Below are positions 1-7,964 of a stretch of 64,000 bases of DNA, one piece after another. The stretch's first letter is position 1. Every line of letters begins with the position of its first letter. The stretch is from Paenibacillus_E qinlingensis_A (GTDB taxonomy: Bacteria > Bacillota > Bacilli > Paenibacillales > NBRC-103111), in assembly GCF_031455095.1 (NCBI RefSeq), contig NZ_JAVDSB010000002.1, positions 682,001-746,000 of the forward strand, read 5' to 3'. Below the pieces are notes generated by a model. The model made no database searches, was not told the origin of the DNA, and saw only the letters and a program-made list of their open reading frames with translations. Both the position numbers and the translations under genes were made by a program.

Positions 1-121
1 CTTCCTCGCAGACGGTATTCAGCTTTCGACCGCGCATCATCGTTTTGATTTGCTGAAATTCTTCTCCTGCCTGTAACGAAATTTTCAACCATTCTGGCTT
101 GCGCTCTCTAACTTGCTGCAT
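1..121 (-). CDS. lipA: Lipoyl synthase LipA, N-terminal part (cut by window edge)
   Basis: The first 40 codons on the minus strand read MQQVRERKPEWLKISL and continue to KLNTVCEEA. This matches the start of bacterial lipoyl synthases, a radical-SAM enzyme that inserts sulfur into octanoyl groups on lipoyl domains. The first cysteine of the auxiliary-cluster motif (CxxxxCxxxxxC) is in view and the rest lies beyond base 1. The ATG at 121 follows an AGGGGGAA ribosome binding site. The gene lies 14 bases downstream of gcvH, whose product is a LipA substrate, so the two probably share the riboswitch-controlled transcript. Confidence 0.93.
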   Translation of the reverse strand, partial: MQQVRERKPEWLKISLQAGEEFQQIKTMMRGRKLNTVCEE

Positions 122-135
122 AGCGTTTCCCCCTA

Positions 136-522
136 CTAAGACGTATAGGCTTTATATTCCTCAGCACTTAGAAGCTCAGCTACAACGGCCGCAGCATCCC
201 CAGTCACTTCAACTTCGATAATCCAACCATCTCCGTAGGGATCCGCGTTGACAAGCTCTGGTGAATCTAGCAATCTTTCATTCACACTCGTCACCTTGCC
301 TGTAATCGGACTGAACAAATCAGATACGGTTTTAACTGACTCAATGGACCCCATCATTTGATCCGCTTCTAACTCTGCACCAATTTCAGGAAATTCTACG
401 AAAACAATATCGCCAAGCTGTGCCTGCGCGAAATCGGTAATCCCGACTTTGATTCGTTTCCCTACAACCTCAGCCCATTCATGTTCCTTCGAATAACCAA
501 ATCCAGCTTTTACTTCACTCAT
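136..522 (-). CDS. gcvH: Glycine cleavage system H protein
   Basis: The 128-residue product carries the methylamine-loaded lipoyl arm between the P, T and L proteins of the glycine cleavage complex in the cytoplasm. It starts MSEVKAGFGYSKEHEW, typical of GcvH. The lipoyl-lysine sits in SIESVKTVSDL near residue 62, followed by the SPITGKV turn. Length is normal for the family. A GTG three codons upstream (531) is open, but GGAAGGG is spaced correctly for the ATG at 522. It is the first gene after a tandem glycine riboswitch and is followed by lipA, so glycine should switch on both the lipoyl carrier and its modifying enzyme. Confidence 0.96.
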   Translation of the reverse strand: MSEVKAGFGYSKEHEWAEVVGKRIKVGITDFAQAQLGDIVFVEFPEIGAELEADQMMGSIESVKTVSDLFSPITGKVTSVNERLLDSPELVNADPYGDGWIIEVEVTGDAAAVVAELLSAEEYKAYTS

Positions 523-566
523 AGTTAGCACCCTTCCGTTATCAAGTTAGTTTGTTTTAAAAATAA

Positions 567-609
567 GAAAAAAGGACAGAGTATCGGCTTATTGCCGAAT
601 TCCCTGTCC
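567..609 (-). terminator. Riboswitch expression platform: intrinsic terminator ahead of gcvH
   Basis: Read on the minus strand, GGACAGGG pairs with CTCTGTCC around an inner CGGC/GCCG stem, and a run of T follows. The left arm continues directly from the conserved 3' end of the second glycine aptamer. Glycine binding can therefore compete with terminator formation, the usual ON-switch design. Confidence 0.85.
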
Positions 610-815
610 TTGGTACCTGAGAGTTTATGCGCTTCTTTCGAATCGCAGTACCCCTTTGGTGGCTGTTGGCTCTCTCCAGAGTTGCGTCGAATGGCGGTTC
701 TTTGTACCTGAGAGATTAATCGATTAGCTGGCTAGCCATCGACTTGCTCCTTCGGTGCCTGGAACTGAATCACTCCATTTCCAGGTCTCTCCCAACCATC
801 GTCATCCGCTTATTC
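610..815 (-). promoter_or_regulatory. Tandem glycine riboswitch controlling gcvH-lipA
   Basis: The minus strand shows two successive copies of the glycine aptamer core. Each has GGAGAG near its 5' side, a conserved purine-rich internal segment (CACCGAAGGAGC in the first, CACCAAAGGGG in the second) and ACTCTCAGGTAC or ATCTCTCAGGTAC near its 3' side. The two aptamers are joined by a short linker, as in classical cooperative glycine riboswitches. The terminator at 567-609 follows directly. Confidence 0.93.
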
Positions 816-944
816 CATTTGAAAGTAGTGTAAAACAGATGATAGGTACATGTCAAGATACTTAACAAACATTTGCTTCAGATCAAAAAATCTATTGACT
901 TCCCTTACAAATCTCCTGTATAAGTGTATTAACAAACCAAATAT

Positions 945-1160
945 GCGGATGATGGTAATGGGAGAGATCGCCTAAGCGATGTAAATGGCGGCGCCGAAGG
1001 AGTAAACCTAACATGGTGAATCTCTCAGGCAAAAGGACCATTATCGGACGCACCTCTGGAGAGAACGCGCTGGATACCCTCATATCCGTGCGTCACCAAA
1101 GGGGAAAGCCGTTAAACCAACCGGTTACGGGGTAACTCTCAGGTACAAAGGACAGAGCAA
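945..1160 (+). promoter_or_regulatory. Tandem glycine riboswitch controlling gcvT-gcvPA-gcvPB
   Basis: Two glycine aptamers lie in series on the plus strand. The first has GGGAGAG at about 961, CGCCGAAGGAG and AATCTCTCAGG. The second has TCTGGAGAG, CACCAAAGGGG and GTAACTCTCAGGTAC. It is followed by an intrinsic terminator and then gcvT. About 130 bases separate it from the oppositely oriented riboswitch of gcvH, and both promoters must lie in that gap. Confidence 0.94.
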
Positions 1161-1220
1161 AAAAGTGAACGAAAAGCAGTTTAACTGCGTTCGTTAACTT
1201 TTTTGTTGCTGTTCTTTTAT
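1150..1220 (+). terminator. Expression-platform terminator of the gcvT riboswitch
   Basis: The segment after the second aptamer can fold into a long hairpin. ACAGAGCAAAAAAGT pairs with ACTTTTTTGTTGCTGT around an inner GCAGTT/AACTGC stem, and TTCTTTT follows. The 5' arm overlaps the conserved AAAGGACAG end of the aptamer, so ligand binding and termination should exclude each other. Confidence 0.8.
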
Positions 1221-1251
1221 TTATCTAATCAATAATTAAGGAGGGTCATCT

Positions 1252-2364
1252 ATGACGCTTGAACTGAAAAGAACACCTCTTTTCCCACACTACGCGGCAT
1301 TCCCAGATGCACGATGCATCGATTTCGGCGGATGGGAGCTTCCCGTCCAATTTACGGGGATACAGAAGGAACATGAGGCCGTTAGAACGAAGGCTGGCTT
1401 ATTTGATGTTTCCCATATGGGAGAGTTCATGGTCACAGGCAGCTATTCCGAGTCCTTTCTGCAGCGGCTGACAACGAATGACGTGAGCAAACTCAAGGAT
1501 GGTCAAGCACAATACACATTGATGTGTTACCCACACGGCGGCGTTATCGACGACCTGCTCGTTTACCGTATAACAGCCGATCAATACCTGGTTGTCGTGA
1601 ATGCCTCTAATATTGACAAAGACTTCGACTGGATGAGCGAGCATCTTATCGGAGATGTCACATTGGAAAATAAATCCGATTCGCTGGCACTGCTTGCCCT
1701 TCAAGGCCCTGAAGGCGCAGCAATTCTTCAAATGGTCACTGAAAACTTCCAGTGTCAGCACCTCGCTCCTTTTCACTTTGCGACAGACGTCATGATCAAT
1801 GGCGTCAAAACCCTCTTATCGCGTACCGGATACACAGGCGAAGATGGCTTCGAGATATATATCCCGGCTGATGAAGCGGGGCAAGTGTGGCAGGCACTGC
1901 TTACAGCAGGCGAAGCATACAATCTTGTTCCAGCAGGACTTGGCGCACGCGACACGCTGCGCTTCGAAGCTCGGCTCCCGCTTTACGGCCAAGAGCTATC
2001 GAGTACCATTTCTCCACTTGAAGCTGGCGTTGGCTTTTTCGTCAAATGGGATAAAGGCGACTTCATCGGCCGTGATGCGCTGTTGAAACAAAAATCCGAT
2101 GGTATACCTCGCAAGCTCGTCGGCATTGAAATGGTAGACCGCGGAATTCCTCGTCACGGATACGGCGTTTACTCACACGGCAAACAAATCGGCGAAGTTA
2201 CAACCGGCACACAATCTCCAACGCTGAAGCGAAACCTTGGGCTTGCACTCATCGATGCCGACTTCGCAACGCCGGATGCTGAGCTTTGGATTGAAATTCG
2301 CGGCAAGCGTTTGAAAGCCGTTATCGTAAAAACCCCATTTTATAAACGAACATCCAAGGAGTGA
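1252..2364 (+). CDS. gcvT: Aminomethyltransferase, T protein of the glycine cleavage system
   Basis: The 370-residue product transfers the one-carbon unit from aminomethyl-lipoyl-H protein to tetrahydrofolate and releases ammonia. The N terminus (RTPLFPHYA, then DFGGWELPVQF) and the segment LFDVSHMGEF are signatures of the GcvT folate-binding domain. GYTGEDGFEIY and LGARDTLR are also conserved, and the C-terminal barrel ends RTPFYKR-like. AGGAGGG precedes the ATG. It is the first gene of gcvT-gcvPA-gcvPB behind a glycine riboswitch, with 5 bases to the next start. Confidence 0.97.
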   Translation: MTLELKRTPLFPHYAAFPDARCIDFGGWELPVQFTGIQKEHEAVRTKAGLFDVSHMGEFMVTGSYSESFLQRLTTNDVSKLKDGQAQYTLMCYPHGGVIDDLLVYRITADQYLVVVNASNIDKDFDWMSEHLIGDVTLENKSDSLALLALQGPEGAAILQMVTENFQCQHLAPFHFATDVMINGVKTLLSRTGYTGEDGFEIYIPADEAGQVWQALLTAGEAYNLVPAGLGARDTLRFEARLPLYGQELSSTISPLEAGVGFFVKWDKGDFIGRDALLKQKSDGIPRKLVGIEMVDRGIPRHGYGVYSHGKQIGEVTTGTQSPTLKRNLGLALIDADFATPDAELWIEIRGKRLKAVIVKTPFYKRTSKE

Positions 2365-2369
2365 TTCCC

Positions 2370-3728
2370 ATGACAAACCTACACCGTTACATCCCAATGA
2401 CCGAACAAAATCGCACAGATATGTTAGCAACCATCGGCGTCCAATCCACAGAGGACCTATTCCGTGATATTCCCGAGGAAATCCGCTATCGCGGCACACT
2501 CCCTATGTCCTCCGCCATGGATGAATTCACACTGCTTGGCCATATGAAAAAGCTCGCTGGACGCAATGCTGACACGGGTAGTTACACGAGTTTCATCGGT
2601 GCAGGCATTTATGACCACCACCTCCCCGTCGTCATTAACCATATGATCTCACGTTCCGAATTTTACACAGCGTACACACCTTATCAACCAGAAATTAGCC
2701 AAGGTGAGCTTCAAGCCATTTTCGAATTCCAATCCTATATTTGCGAATTGACCGGCATGGCTGTCGCGAATGCAAGCATGTACGACGGCGTAACCGCCTT
2801 GTCGGAAGCAGGCGCACTGGCCGCCGGGGCTACGAAACGCAAGCAGCTCATCATCTCCCGCACAGTTCATCCCGAAGCGAGAGAAATGGTAGCCACCATG
2901 GCACATGGTCTTAACTTAGACATCGTCGAAGTCGGCTTTGCGAACGGGGTGACGGATCTCGCGGCCCTAAGTCAAGCAGTAACAACTGAGACCGCTGCCG
3001 TTCTCATCCAATCACCGAATTTCTTCGGCTGTATCGAAGACTTAACCGCTATCGAGCCGATCATCCACGGAGTCAAAGGCTTGTTCGTTGTAAGCACCAA
3101 TCCGATCTCCCTCGGACTGATTGAATCGCCTGGCAAGCTTGGCGCCGACATCGTCGTCGGGGACGCACAACCGCTCGGCATCTCACAATCCCTCGGCGGA
3201 CCTACGTGCGGTTTCTTCGCGGTCGCTGACCATTTGATGCGTCGGATGCCTGGCAGAATCGTCGGCCAAACAACAGACATCGATGGCAAACGCGGCTTCG
3301 TTCTAACCTTACAAGCAAGAGAGCAGCACATTCGCCGCGAGAAAGCGACGTCCAACATTTGCTCCAACCAAGCACTTCTCGCGCTATGTGCATCGATTTA
3401 TTTGTCCACGATGGGCAAGCAAGGCATGATAGATGTCGCCAACTTAAATCTGCAAAAAGCGCATTACGCCGCTGGACAACTCACGATGAAACGCGGCATA
3501 AAAATGCCGTTCTCGTCGCCATTCTTCAACGAATTCGTAATAAAACTGCCAGAGGGCACGTCCGTGAAGGACATGAATTTACGCTTGCTCGAAGCTGGCA
3601 TCCTCGGTGGATACGACCTAGGCCAGGCTTACCCGGAACTCGCTGGACACATGTTAATTGCTGTCACAGAAAAACGTACGCGTGATGAAATCGATCACTT
3701 CGCTAACAGACTGGAGGAATTAGCATGA
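2370..3728 (+). CDS. gcvPA: Glycine dehydrogenase (decarboxylating) subunit 1
   Basis: This 452-residue protein is the N-terminal half of the P protein, which Bacillota encode as two chains. It begins with the family pattern RYIPMTEQNRTDML and contains EIPEEIRY-like, FIGAGIYDHH and YTPYQPEISQGELQ motifs. With GcvPB it decarboxylates glycine and loads aminomethyl onto the H protein. A GTG at 2361 is open, but AAGGAG is correctly placed for the ATG at 2370, just after the gcvT stop. Its stop overlaps the gcvPB start (ATGA), indicating translational coupling. Confidence 0.96.
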   Translation: MTNLHRYIPMTEQNRTDMLATIGVQSTEDLFRDIPEEIRYRGTLPMSSAMDEFTLLGHMKKLAGRNADTGSYTSFIGAGIYDHHLPVVINHMISRSEFYTAYTPYQPEISQGELQAIFEFQSYICELTGMAVANASMYDGVTALSEAGALAAGATKRKQLIISRTVHPEAREMVATMAHGLNLDIVEVGFANGVTDLAALSQAVTTETAAVLIQSPNFFGCIEDLTAIEPIIHGVKGLFVVSTNPISLGLIESPGKLGADIVVGDAQPLGISQSLGGPTCGFFAVADHLMRRMPGRIVGQTTDIDGKRGFVLTLQAREQHIRREKATSNICSNQALLALCASIYLSTMGKQGMIDVANLNLQKAHYAAGQLTMKRGIKMPFSSPFFNEFVIKLPEGTSVKDMNLRLLEAGILGGYDLGQAYPELAGHMLIAVTEKRTRDEIDHFANRLEELA

Positions 3729-5236
3729 TTAACACAGAAGAGATCATGAACTTGAACGAAACGAAACCAAACACGTCCCCGAAGCCGGAAAAAGCGTTAA
3801 TTTTCGAGTTGAGCACACCAGGCCGTGTCGCTTATTCGTTACCAGCCTGTGATGTACCTGAAGCATCGCCTGACACCTATATCCCAGCGTCGATGCTGAG
3901 AGAAATACCTCCACAACTGCCGGAGGTTTACGAGGTCGATGTCATTCGCCATTATACCGAGCTTTCAAGACGGAATTTTGGTGTCGACAACGGTTTCTAT
4001 CCACTTGGTTCCTGTACAATGAAATATAATCCCAAAATCAATGAGGACACAGCGCGCCTTAGCGGCTTCGCTAACATCCACCCTTACCAGCCTGAGGAAA
4101 GTCTGCAAGGTGCATTAGAACTGCTCTACACACTACAAAATGACTTGGCTGCTTTGACGGGCATGGATCAGGTTACTTTGCAGCCAGCTGCTGGTGCACA
4201 CGGTGAGTGGACGGGACTCATGATGATTAGAGCCTATCACGAAAGCCGAGGAGAACACCGCACGAAAGTCATCGTGCCGGATTCCTCCCACGGCACCAAC
4301 CCAGCTAGCGCCACCGTTGCTGGATTCGAGACGATTACAATTAAATCCAACGAACGCGGTATGGTCGATCTCGATGCATTGCGCGAAGCTGTAGGCAGCG
4401 ACACCGCCGCACTGATGCTAACCAATCCGAGCACACTGGGCTTGTTCGAGGAGCAAATCACACAAATTGCACAAATCATCCACGATGCCGGCGGCCTGCT
4501 CTACTACGACGGCGCAAATTCCAACGCGATTATGGGGATTACCCGCCCAGGCGATATGGGCTTCGACGTTGTTCACTTAAACCTGCACAAAACGATGAGC
4601 ACCCCTCATGGCGGTGGTGGTCCTGGAGCAGGTCCAGTAGGTGTCAAAAGCTTGCTGATTCCTTTCCTTCCGAAACCAATTGTCGGACTCCGTGAGGATG
4701 GTACCTATTTCTTCGATTATGATCGTCCTGCTTCCATCGGTCGTGTTAAAGCATTTTACGGAAATTTCGGCATCTTGGTCCGCGCCTACACGTACATCCG
4801 CACTTACGGTCCAGATGGTTTGCGCCACGTATCCGAATGTGCGGTATTGAACGCCAACTACATGATGGCCCGACTTTCATCGCACTATGAAATCCCTTAT
4901 CCTGGCGTATGCAAGCATGAATTCGTGATGTCAGGCCGAGGGCTCAAAACGTATGGCGTCAGGACGTTAGACGTCGCCAAACGATTACTCGATTTCGGCT
5001 ATCATCCGCCTACGATTTACTTCCCGCTTAACGTAGAGGAATGCATCATGATCGAGCCAACTGAAACCGAGAGCAAAGAAACATTAGATGCTTTCATCGA
5101 CACCATGATCCAAATTGCCGAAGAAGCCAAAACGACGCCCGAACTCGTCCTGAACGCACCTTACGGCACTGTCGTACGCCGACTCGACGAAACGACTGCT
5201 GCACGCAAACCAATTCTTAACTGCTCTTGCAGTTAA
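3725..5236 (+). CDS. gcvPB: Glycine dehydrogenase (decarboxylating) subunit 2
   Basis: The 503-residue PLP-binding half of the P protein. The cofactor lysine is in the segment NLHKTMSTPHGGGGPG. Other conserved stretches are FYPLGSCTMKYNPK, HPYQPEE and PAAGAHGEWTG. GGAGG precedes the ATG at 3725, which overlaps the gcvPA stop. An in-frame ATG at 3746 is less well placed. The chain is slightly longer than typical at its N terminus, where the first 20 residues look unstructured. A strong terminator follows, closing the operon. Confidence 0.97.
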   Translation: MINTEEIMNLNETKPNTSPKPEKALIFELSTPGRVAYSLPACDVPEASPDTYIPASMLREIPPQLPEVYEVDVIRHYTELSRRNFGVDNGFYPLGSCTMKYNPKINEDTARLSGFANIHPYQPEESLQGALELLYTLQNDLAALTGMDQVTLQPAAGAHGEWTGLMMIRAYHESRGEHRTKVIVPDSSHGTNPASATVAGFETITIKSNERGMVDLDALREAVGSDTAALMLTNPSTLGLFEEQITQIAQIIHDAGGLLYYDGANSNAIMGITRPGDMGFDVVHLNLHKTMSTPHGGGGPGAGPVGVKSLLIPFLPKPIVGLREDGTYFFDYDRPASIGRVKAFYGNFGILVRAYTYIRTYGPDGLRHVSECAVLNANYMMARLSSHYEIPYPGVCKHEFVMSGRGLKTYGVRTLDVAKRLLDFGYHPPTIYFPLNVEECIMIEPTETESKETLDAFIDTMIQIAEEAKTTPELVLNAPYGTVVRRLDETTAARKPILNCSCS

Positions 5237-5246
5237 GATATACGAA

Positions 5247-5281
5247 GAGGGCTGCTCCTACACAGGAGCAGCCCTCTTTTT
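5247..5281 (+). terminator. Intrinsic terminator of the gcvT operon
   Basis: A perfect 12-bp stem GAGGGCTGCTCC/GGAGCAGCCCTC with a 6-base loop is followed by five T, starting 11 bases after the gcvPB stop. Confidence 0.95.
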
Positions 5282-5327
5282 AATACGATTGACTTAAATG
5301 ACAAGCAAGATACACCTTCAACCAATC

Positions 5328-5382
5328 AAAAAAAAAAAAAAAAAAAAAAAAAAAAGAAACCCGCTTTCTTAAAGCAGATTTC
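5328..5382 (-). terminator. Terminator of the amino-sugar operon with a 28-base T tract
   Basis: On the minus strand GAAATCTGCTTT pairs with AAAGCGGGTTTC (12 bp including two G-T pairs, loop AAG). It runs straight into 28 consecutive T (28 A at 5328-5355 on the plus strand). The position, 100 bases past the nagB stop, fits the operon end. The homopolymer is far longer than termination needs and its length may be unreliable in the assembly. Confidence 0.85.
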
Positions 5383-5485
5383 CCTTCTTCTATGATGAAT
5401 AGTATACCAATTGAGCCATTATCGTCAGGTGTTCCCAGCCAATAGCCATATTTACTGTCGAGACTATGAGTGGCACTTAAAAAGT

Positions 5486-6223
5486 CTAGTATAATGAAAT
5501 TTTTGAAGCCGCCGCAGCATCGAGAATAACCGTCACATTCGCATGCAGCTGCAAGAAAGACGCTGGAACGCTAGTTGTTATTGGCCCCGTAAAAGCTTTT
5601 GCCACCATGTCTGCTTTATTCTCGCCTGTAGCAACAAGAACGATATTCCGCGCTTTCATAACGGCCTCCAAACCGATCGTTATCGATTGCTTAGGCACCT
5701 CTTCCTCCGAATTAATATGCGGAGATTGAGAAACTCTGTTCTCTTCGAACAATTGTGAAATATACGTTTTCGCCGGTATGTGATCGCCAGGTTCGATAAA
5801 AGCAATATGTCCGTTTAGGCCTAGTCCCATAAGCTGCCAATCAACGTAACCTAGATCAGCCAACACTTGATCAAATCTAAGGCATTCCGCCATCAGATCT
5901 ATTGAACTGCCATCGGGAATTTGCGGTTCGTATCGAAGGGTTTGAAGCTGGCCAAACAAATGCTCTTGCATGTAGGTCCGATAACTTTCCGGATGATCAG
6001 CCGAAATACCGACCAGTTCATCTGGGTTAATGAATCTCGCTTCATGAAAGGAAAGCTCTCCAGCTTGCTCCCGTCGGATCCACTCTTGATAAATTCCATA
6101 TTTGATAGGTGATGAGCCCGTGGTCATGCCAAGCACCGATTTCGGATTGCGCTTGATCTGTTCTGATAACAGGTCCGCAACTCTAGTTTTAATTTCACCT
6201 GCCGGTAAGACTTCAATTTTCAA
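5486..6223 (-). CDS. nagB: Glucosamine-6-phosphate deaminase family protein (NagB-like)
   Basis: The family converts glucosamine-6-phosphate to fructose-6-phosphate and ammonia. The 245-residue protein has the phosphate-binding GMTTGSSP motif near residue 33, FINPDELVG (the catalytic-Asp region) and GLGLNGHIAFIEPG with the active-site His and Glu. The family motif usually reads FNMDEY and AFNEPG, so this member diverges at both sites. It starts with TTG at 6223, preceded by GGAGAGGTG. It is the last gene of the operon, 27 bases after the ROK kinase. A deaminase or deglycase acting on a related phosphosugar cannot be excluded. Confidence 0.85.
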   Translation of the reverse strand: MKIEVLPAGEIKTRVADLLSEQIKRNPKSVLGMTTGSSPIKYGIYQEWIRREQAGELSFHEARFINPDELVGISADHPESYRTYMQEHLFGQLQTLRYEPQIPDGSSIDLMAECLRFDQVLADLGYVDWQLMGLGLNGHIAFIEPGDHIPAKTYISQLFEENRVSQSPHINSEEEVPKQSITIGLEAVMKARNIVLVATGENKADMVAKAFTGPITTSVPASFLQLHANVTVILDAAAASKISLY

Positions 6224-6250
6224 TCGAATTCACCTCTCCTTCATTTATCT

Positions 6251-7240
6251 TTAGATTGTAACTGCTTGATTCTCATATTTCCATAGTAATGCAGCGCCAA
6301 CTGCCCCTGCTTCTACGCCAAGAGATGAACGAGTCATTTTTACATCTTTCACCATATCTTCGATGCCAAGTTTCTGAATTGTGCTCCACATGGGCTCGAA
6401 AAGCACATCCCCGCTTAGAGACACACTTCCACCGAAAATGATGATTTCCGGATTAAAGAGATGAATAATCGTCACCATCGCCGTTCCGAGCGCTTCCCCC
6501 GCCTCTTTCAGTAAAGCGATAGAATAAGGGTCACCGATTGAAGCAGCCTCCGCCACAAGCTTCGCAGTTACCCTTTTCGTATCATGTCCAGCCATGTCAG
6601 CCAGCGGTGTGGTTCCCAGCTTACCGGCAAGGATATCTTCAGCGGCTAGACGGGCTATTGAATTGCCGGAGGCATACATTTCTACACAGCCTCTATTCCC
6701 GCACTTACATATAGGCCCTTTCCGATCAATGCTGATATGTCCGATCTCCGCTGCATTGTTAGAAGCACCCAGCAGCATATGACCACCACTAATGACACCG
6801 CCCCCTATTCCCGTGGACACGGTTACATATAAACAGTCCTCTGTCCCTTTGCCCGCTCCAACGATCCATTCTCCCAGCGCTGCTGCACTTGCATCATTGA
6901 TTAACCGAACAGGTATACCAAATTTCCGTTCCAATATCGGTCCTAACGCAACATTTCTCCAGCCTAAATTCGTAGACAGAACAATTGTTCCCGTTTTCAT
7001 GTCAAGGATACCCGCAGTTGCGATACCTAGACTTAAAATGCTGTGAGCATTCAGATTGGGTACAGTGGAAAGCAGCGACTCAATCATATGGATTAACCTT
7101 CTGATGACCTCATGCTCCCCTTCGGCTGCTAAGGTAGGCTGTTGATCTTTGATTAGTACGCGACCTTGTGCGTCCACCAAAGCAGCCAACATTTTGGTTC
7201 CACCAATGTCTATTCCTAAAAAGTACCCGTCAATTGTCAT
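6251..7240 (-). CDS. ROK-family sugar kinase
   Basis: The 329-residue cytoplasmic kinase starts MTIDGYFLGIDIGGTK, the ATP-binding phosphate-1 motif of ROK proteins. It has LINDASAAALGEW with the catalytic Asp region and CKCGNRGCVEMYASG, the ROK zinc/substrate motif. There is no N-terminal helix-turn-helix, so it is an enzyme rather than a repressor. AAGGAG precedes the ATG at 7240; the open frame extends further upstream into cutC, but that part is unlikely to be translated. The context suggests that it phosphorylates the imported (amino)sugar before NagB acts. The exact hexose is not deducible. Confidence 0.9.
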   Translation of the reverse strand: MTIDGYFLGIDIGGTKMLAALVDAQGRVLIKDQQPTLAAEGEHEVIRRLIHMIESLLSTVPNLNAHSILSLGIATAGILDMKTGTIVLSTNLGWRNVALGPILERKFGIPVRLINDASAAALGEWIVGAGKGTEDCLYVTVSTGIGGGVISGGHMLLGASNNAAEIGHISIDRKGPICKCGNRGCVEMYASGNSIARLAAEDILAGKLGTTPLADMAGHDTKRVTAKLVAEAASIGDPYSIALLKEAGEALGTAMVTIIHLFNPEIIIFGGSVSLSGDVLFEPMWSTIQKLGIEDMVKDVKMTRSSLGVEAGAVGAALLWKYENQAVTI

Positions 7241-7250
7241 AGTTGCTCCT

Positions 7251-7964
7251 TCATACATCTGTCTTAATAGACTCGTACCTATGTTGTTTAATCTGTTGGA
7301 TCGCAATGTGATCGATGGAGCCAAGCGGGTCGCCATTCATCCGGACGCCTCTCCCGAAATGCACCTCTTGAACTCCTGTTTCGGCTACAAATGTAGGCAA
7401 GGATTCAATCGTAAGCCCACTCCCCGCCAAAATCTGTATAGACGTCTTATGACTCCAAGCGACCAATTGCTTCATCTCCTGGATAGCATCCAAAACATTG
7501 GGTTTACCGCCCGAAGTAAGAATCCGATCAATTTGCTTGAACTTATCTAACTCATCTAGCGCTTCTTGAACATCCCGAACTTCGTCGAACGCACGGTGAA
7601 AGGTGACGGAGAGCCCCTCCGCTGCTTCCAACAATCTCGCCACCACTTCCACATCTGGACGCCGGTCTTGCGTAAGCGCGCCAAACACCACCCCAGCAGC
7701 CCCAAGTTGTTGGACGATGCGGATATCCGCAATCATGGCGGCAACATCGAGGCGATCATAGCAGAATGAATAACTATGAGGTCGGATCATCACCTGGATA
7801 GGAAGCGTGGTAGCCTGAATCGCTGCTTCAATTAGCCCATAACTTGGTGTTAACCCACCTTCCAGCATGCCGGTAATGAGTTCGATCCGATCGGCACCAC
7901 TCTGTTCAGCCGCAATAACGTCCCTCACACTCGTAGCAATCACTTCTAACAACACATGTTTCAC
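7251..7964 (-). CDS. cutC: CutC family protein
   Basis: A 237-residue TIM-barrel protein beginning MKHVLLEVIATSVRDVIAA with GADRIELI, EGGLTPSYG, PIQVMIRPH and VTFHRAFDE, all signatures of CutC. The family was named for copper homeostasis, but its biochemical role is unsettled and it often sits in carbohydrate operons, as here. The GTG start directly abuts the TAG stop of the upstream permease, and AAGGG serves as ribosome binding site inside that gene. The start is therefore translationally coupled. Confidence 0.88.
   Translation of the reverse strand: MKHVLLEVIATSVRDVIAAEQSGADRIELITGMLEGGLTPSYGLIEAAIQATTLPIQVMIRPHSYSFCYDRLDVAAMIADIRIVQQLGAAGVVFGALTQDRRPDVEVVARLLEAAEGLSVTFHRAFDEVRDVQEALDELDKFKQIDRILTSGGKPNVLDAIQEMKQLVAWSHKTSIQILAGSGLTIESLPTFVAETGVQEVHFGRGVRMNGDPLGSIDHIAIQQIKQHRYESIKTDV

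Noticed and set aside
1399..1776. A 125-codon minus-strand frame inside gcvT
   Set aside because: It is the antisense shadow of a well-conserved gene and has no start signals.
7241..7336. N-terminal extension of the ROK kinase into cutC
   Set aside because: The extension is the shadow of cutC, while AAGGAG and the ROK motif place the start at 7240.
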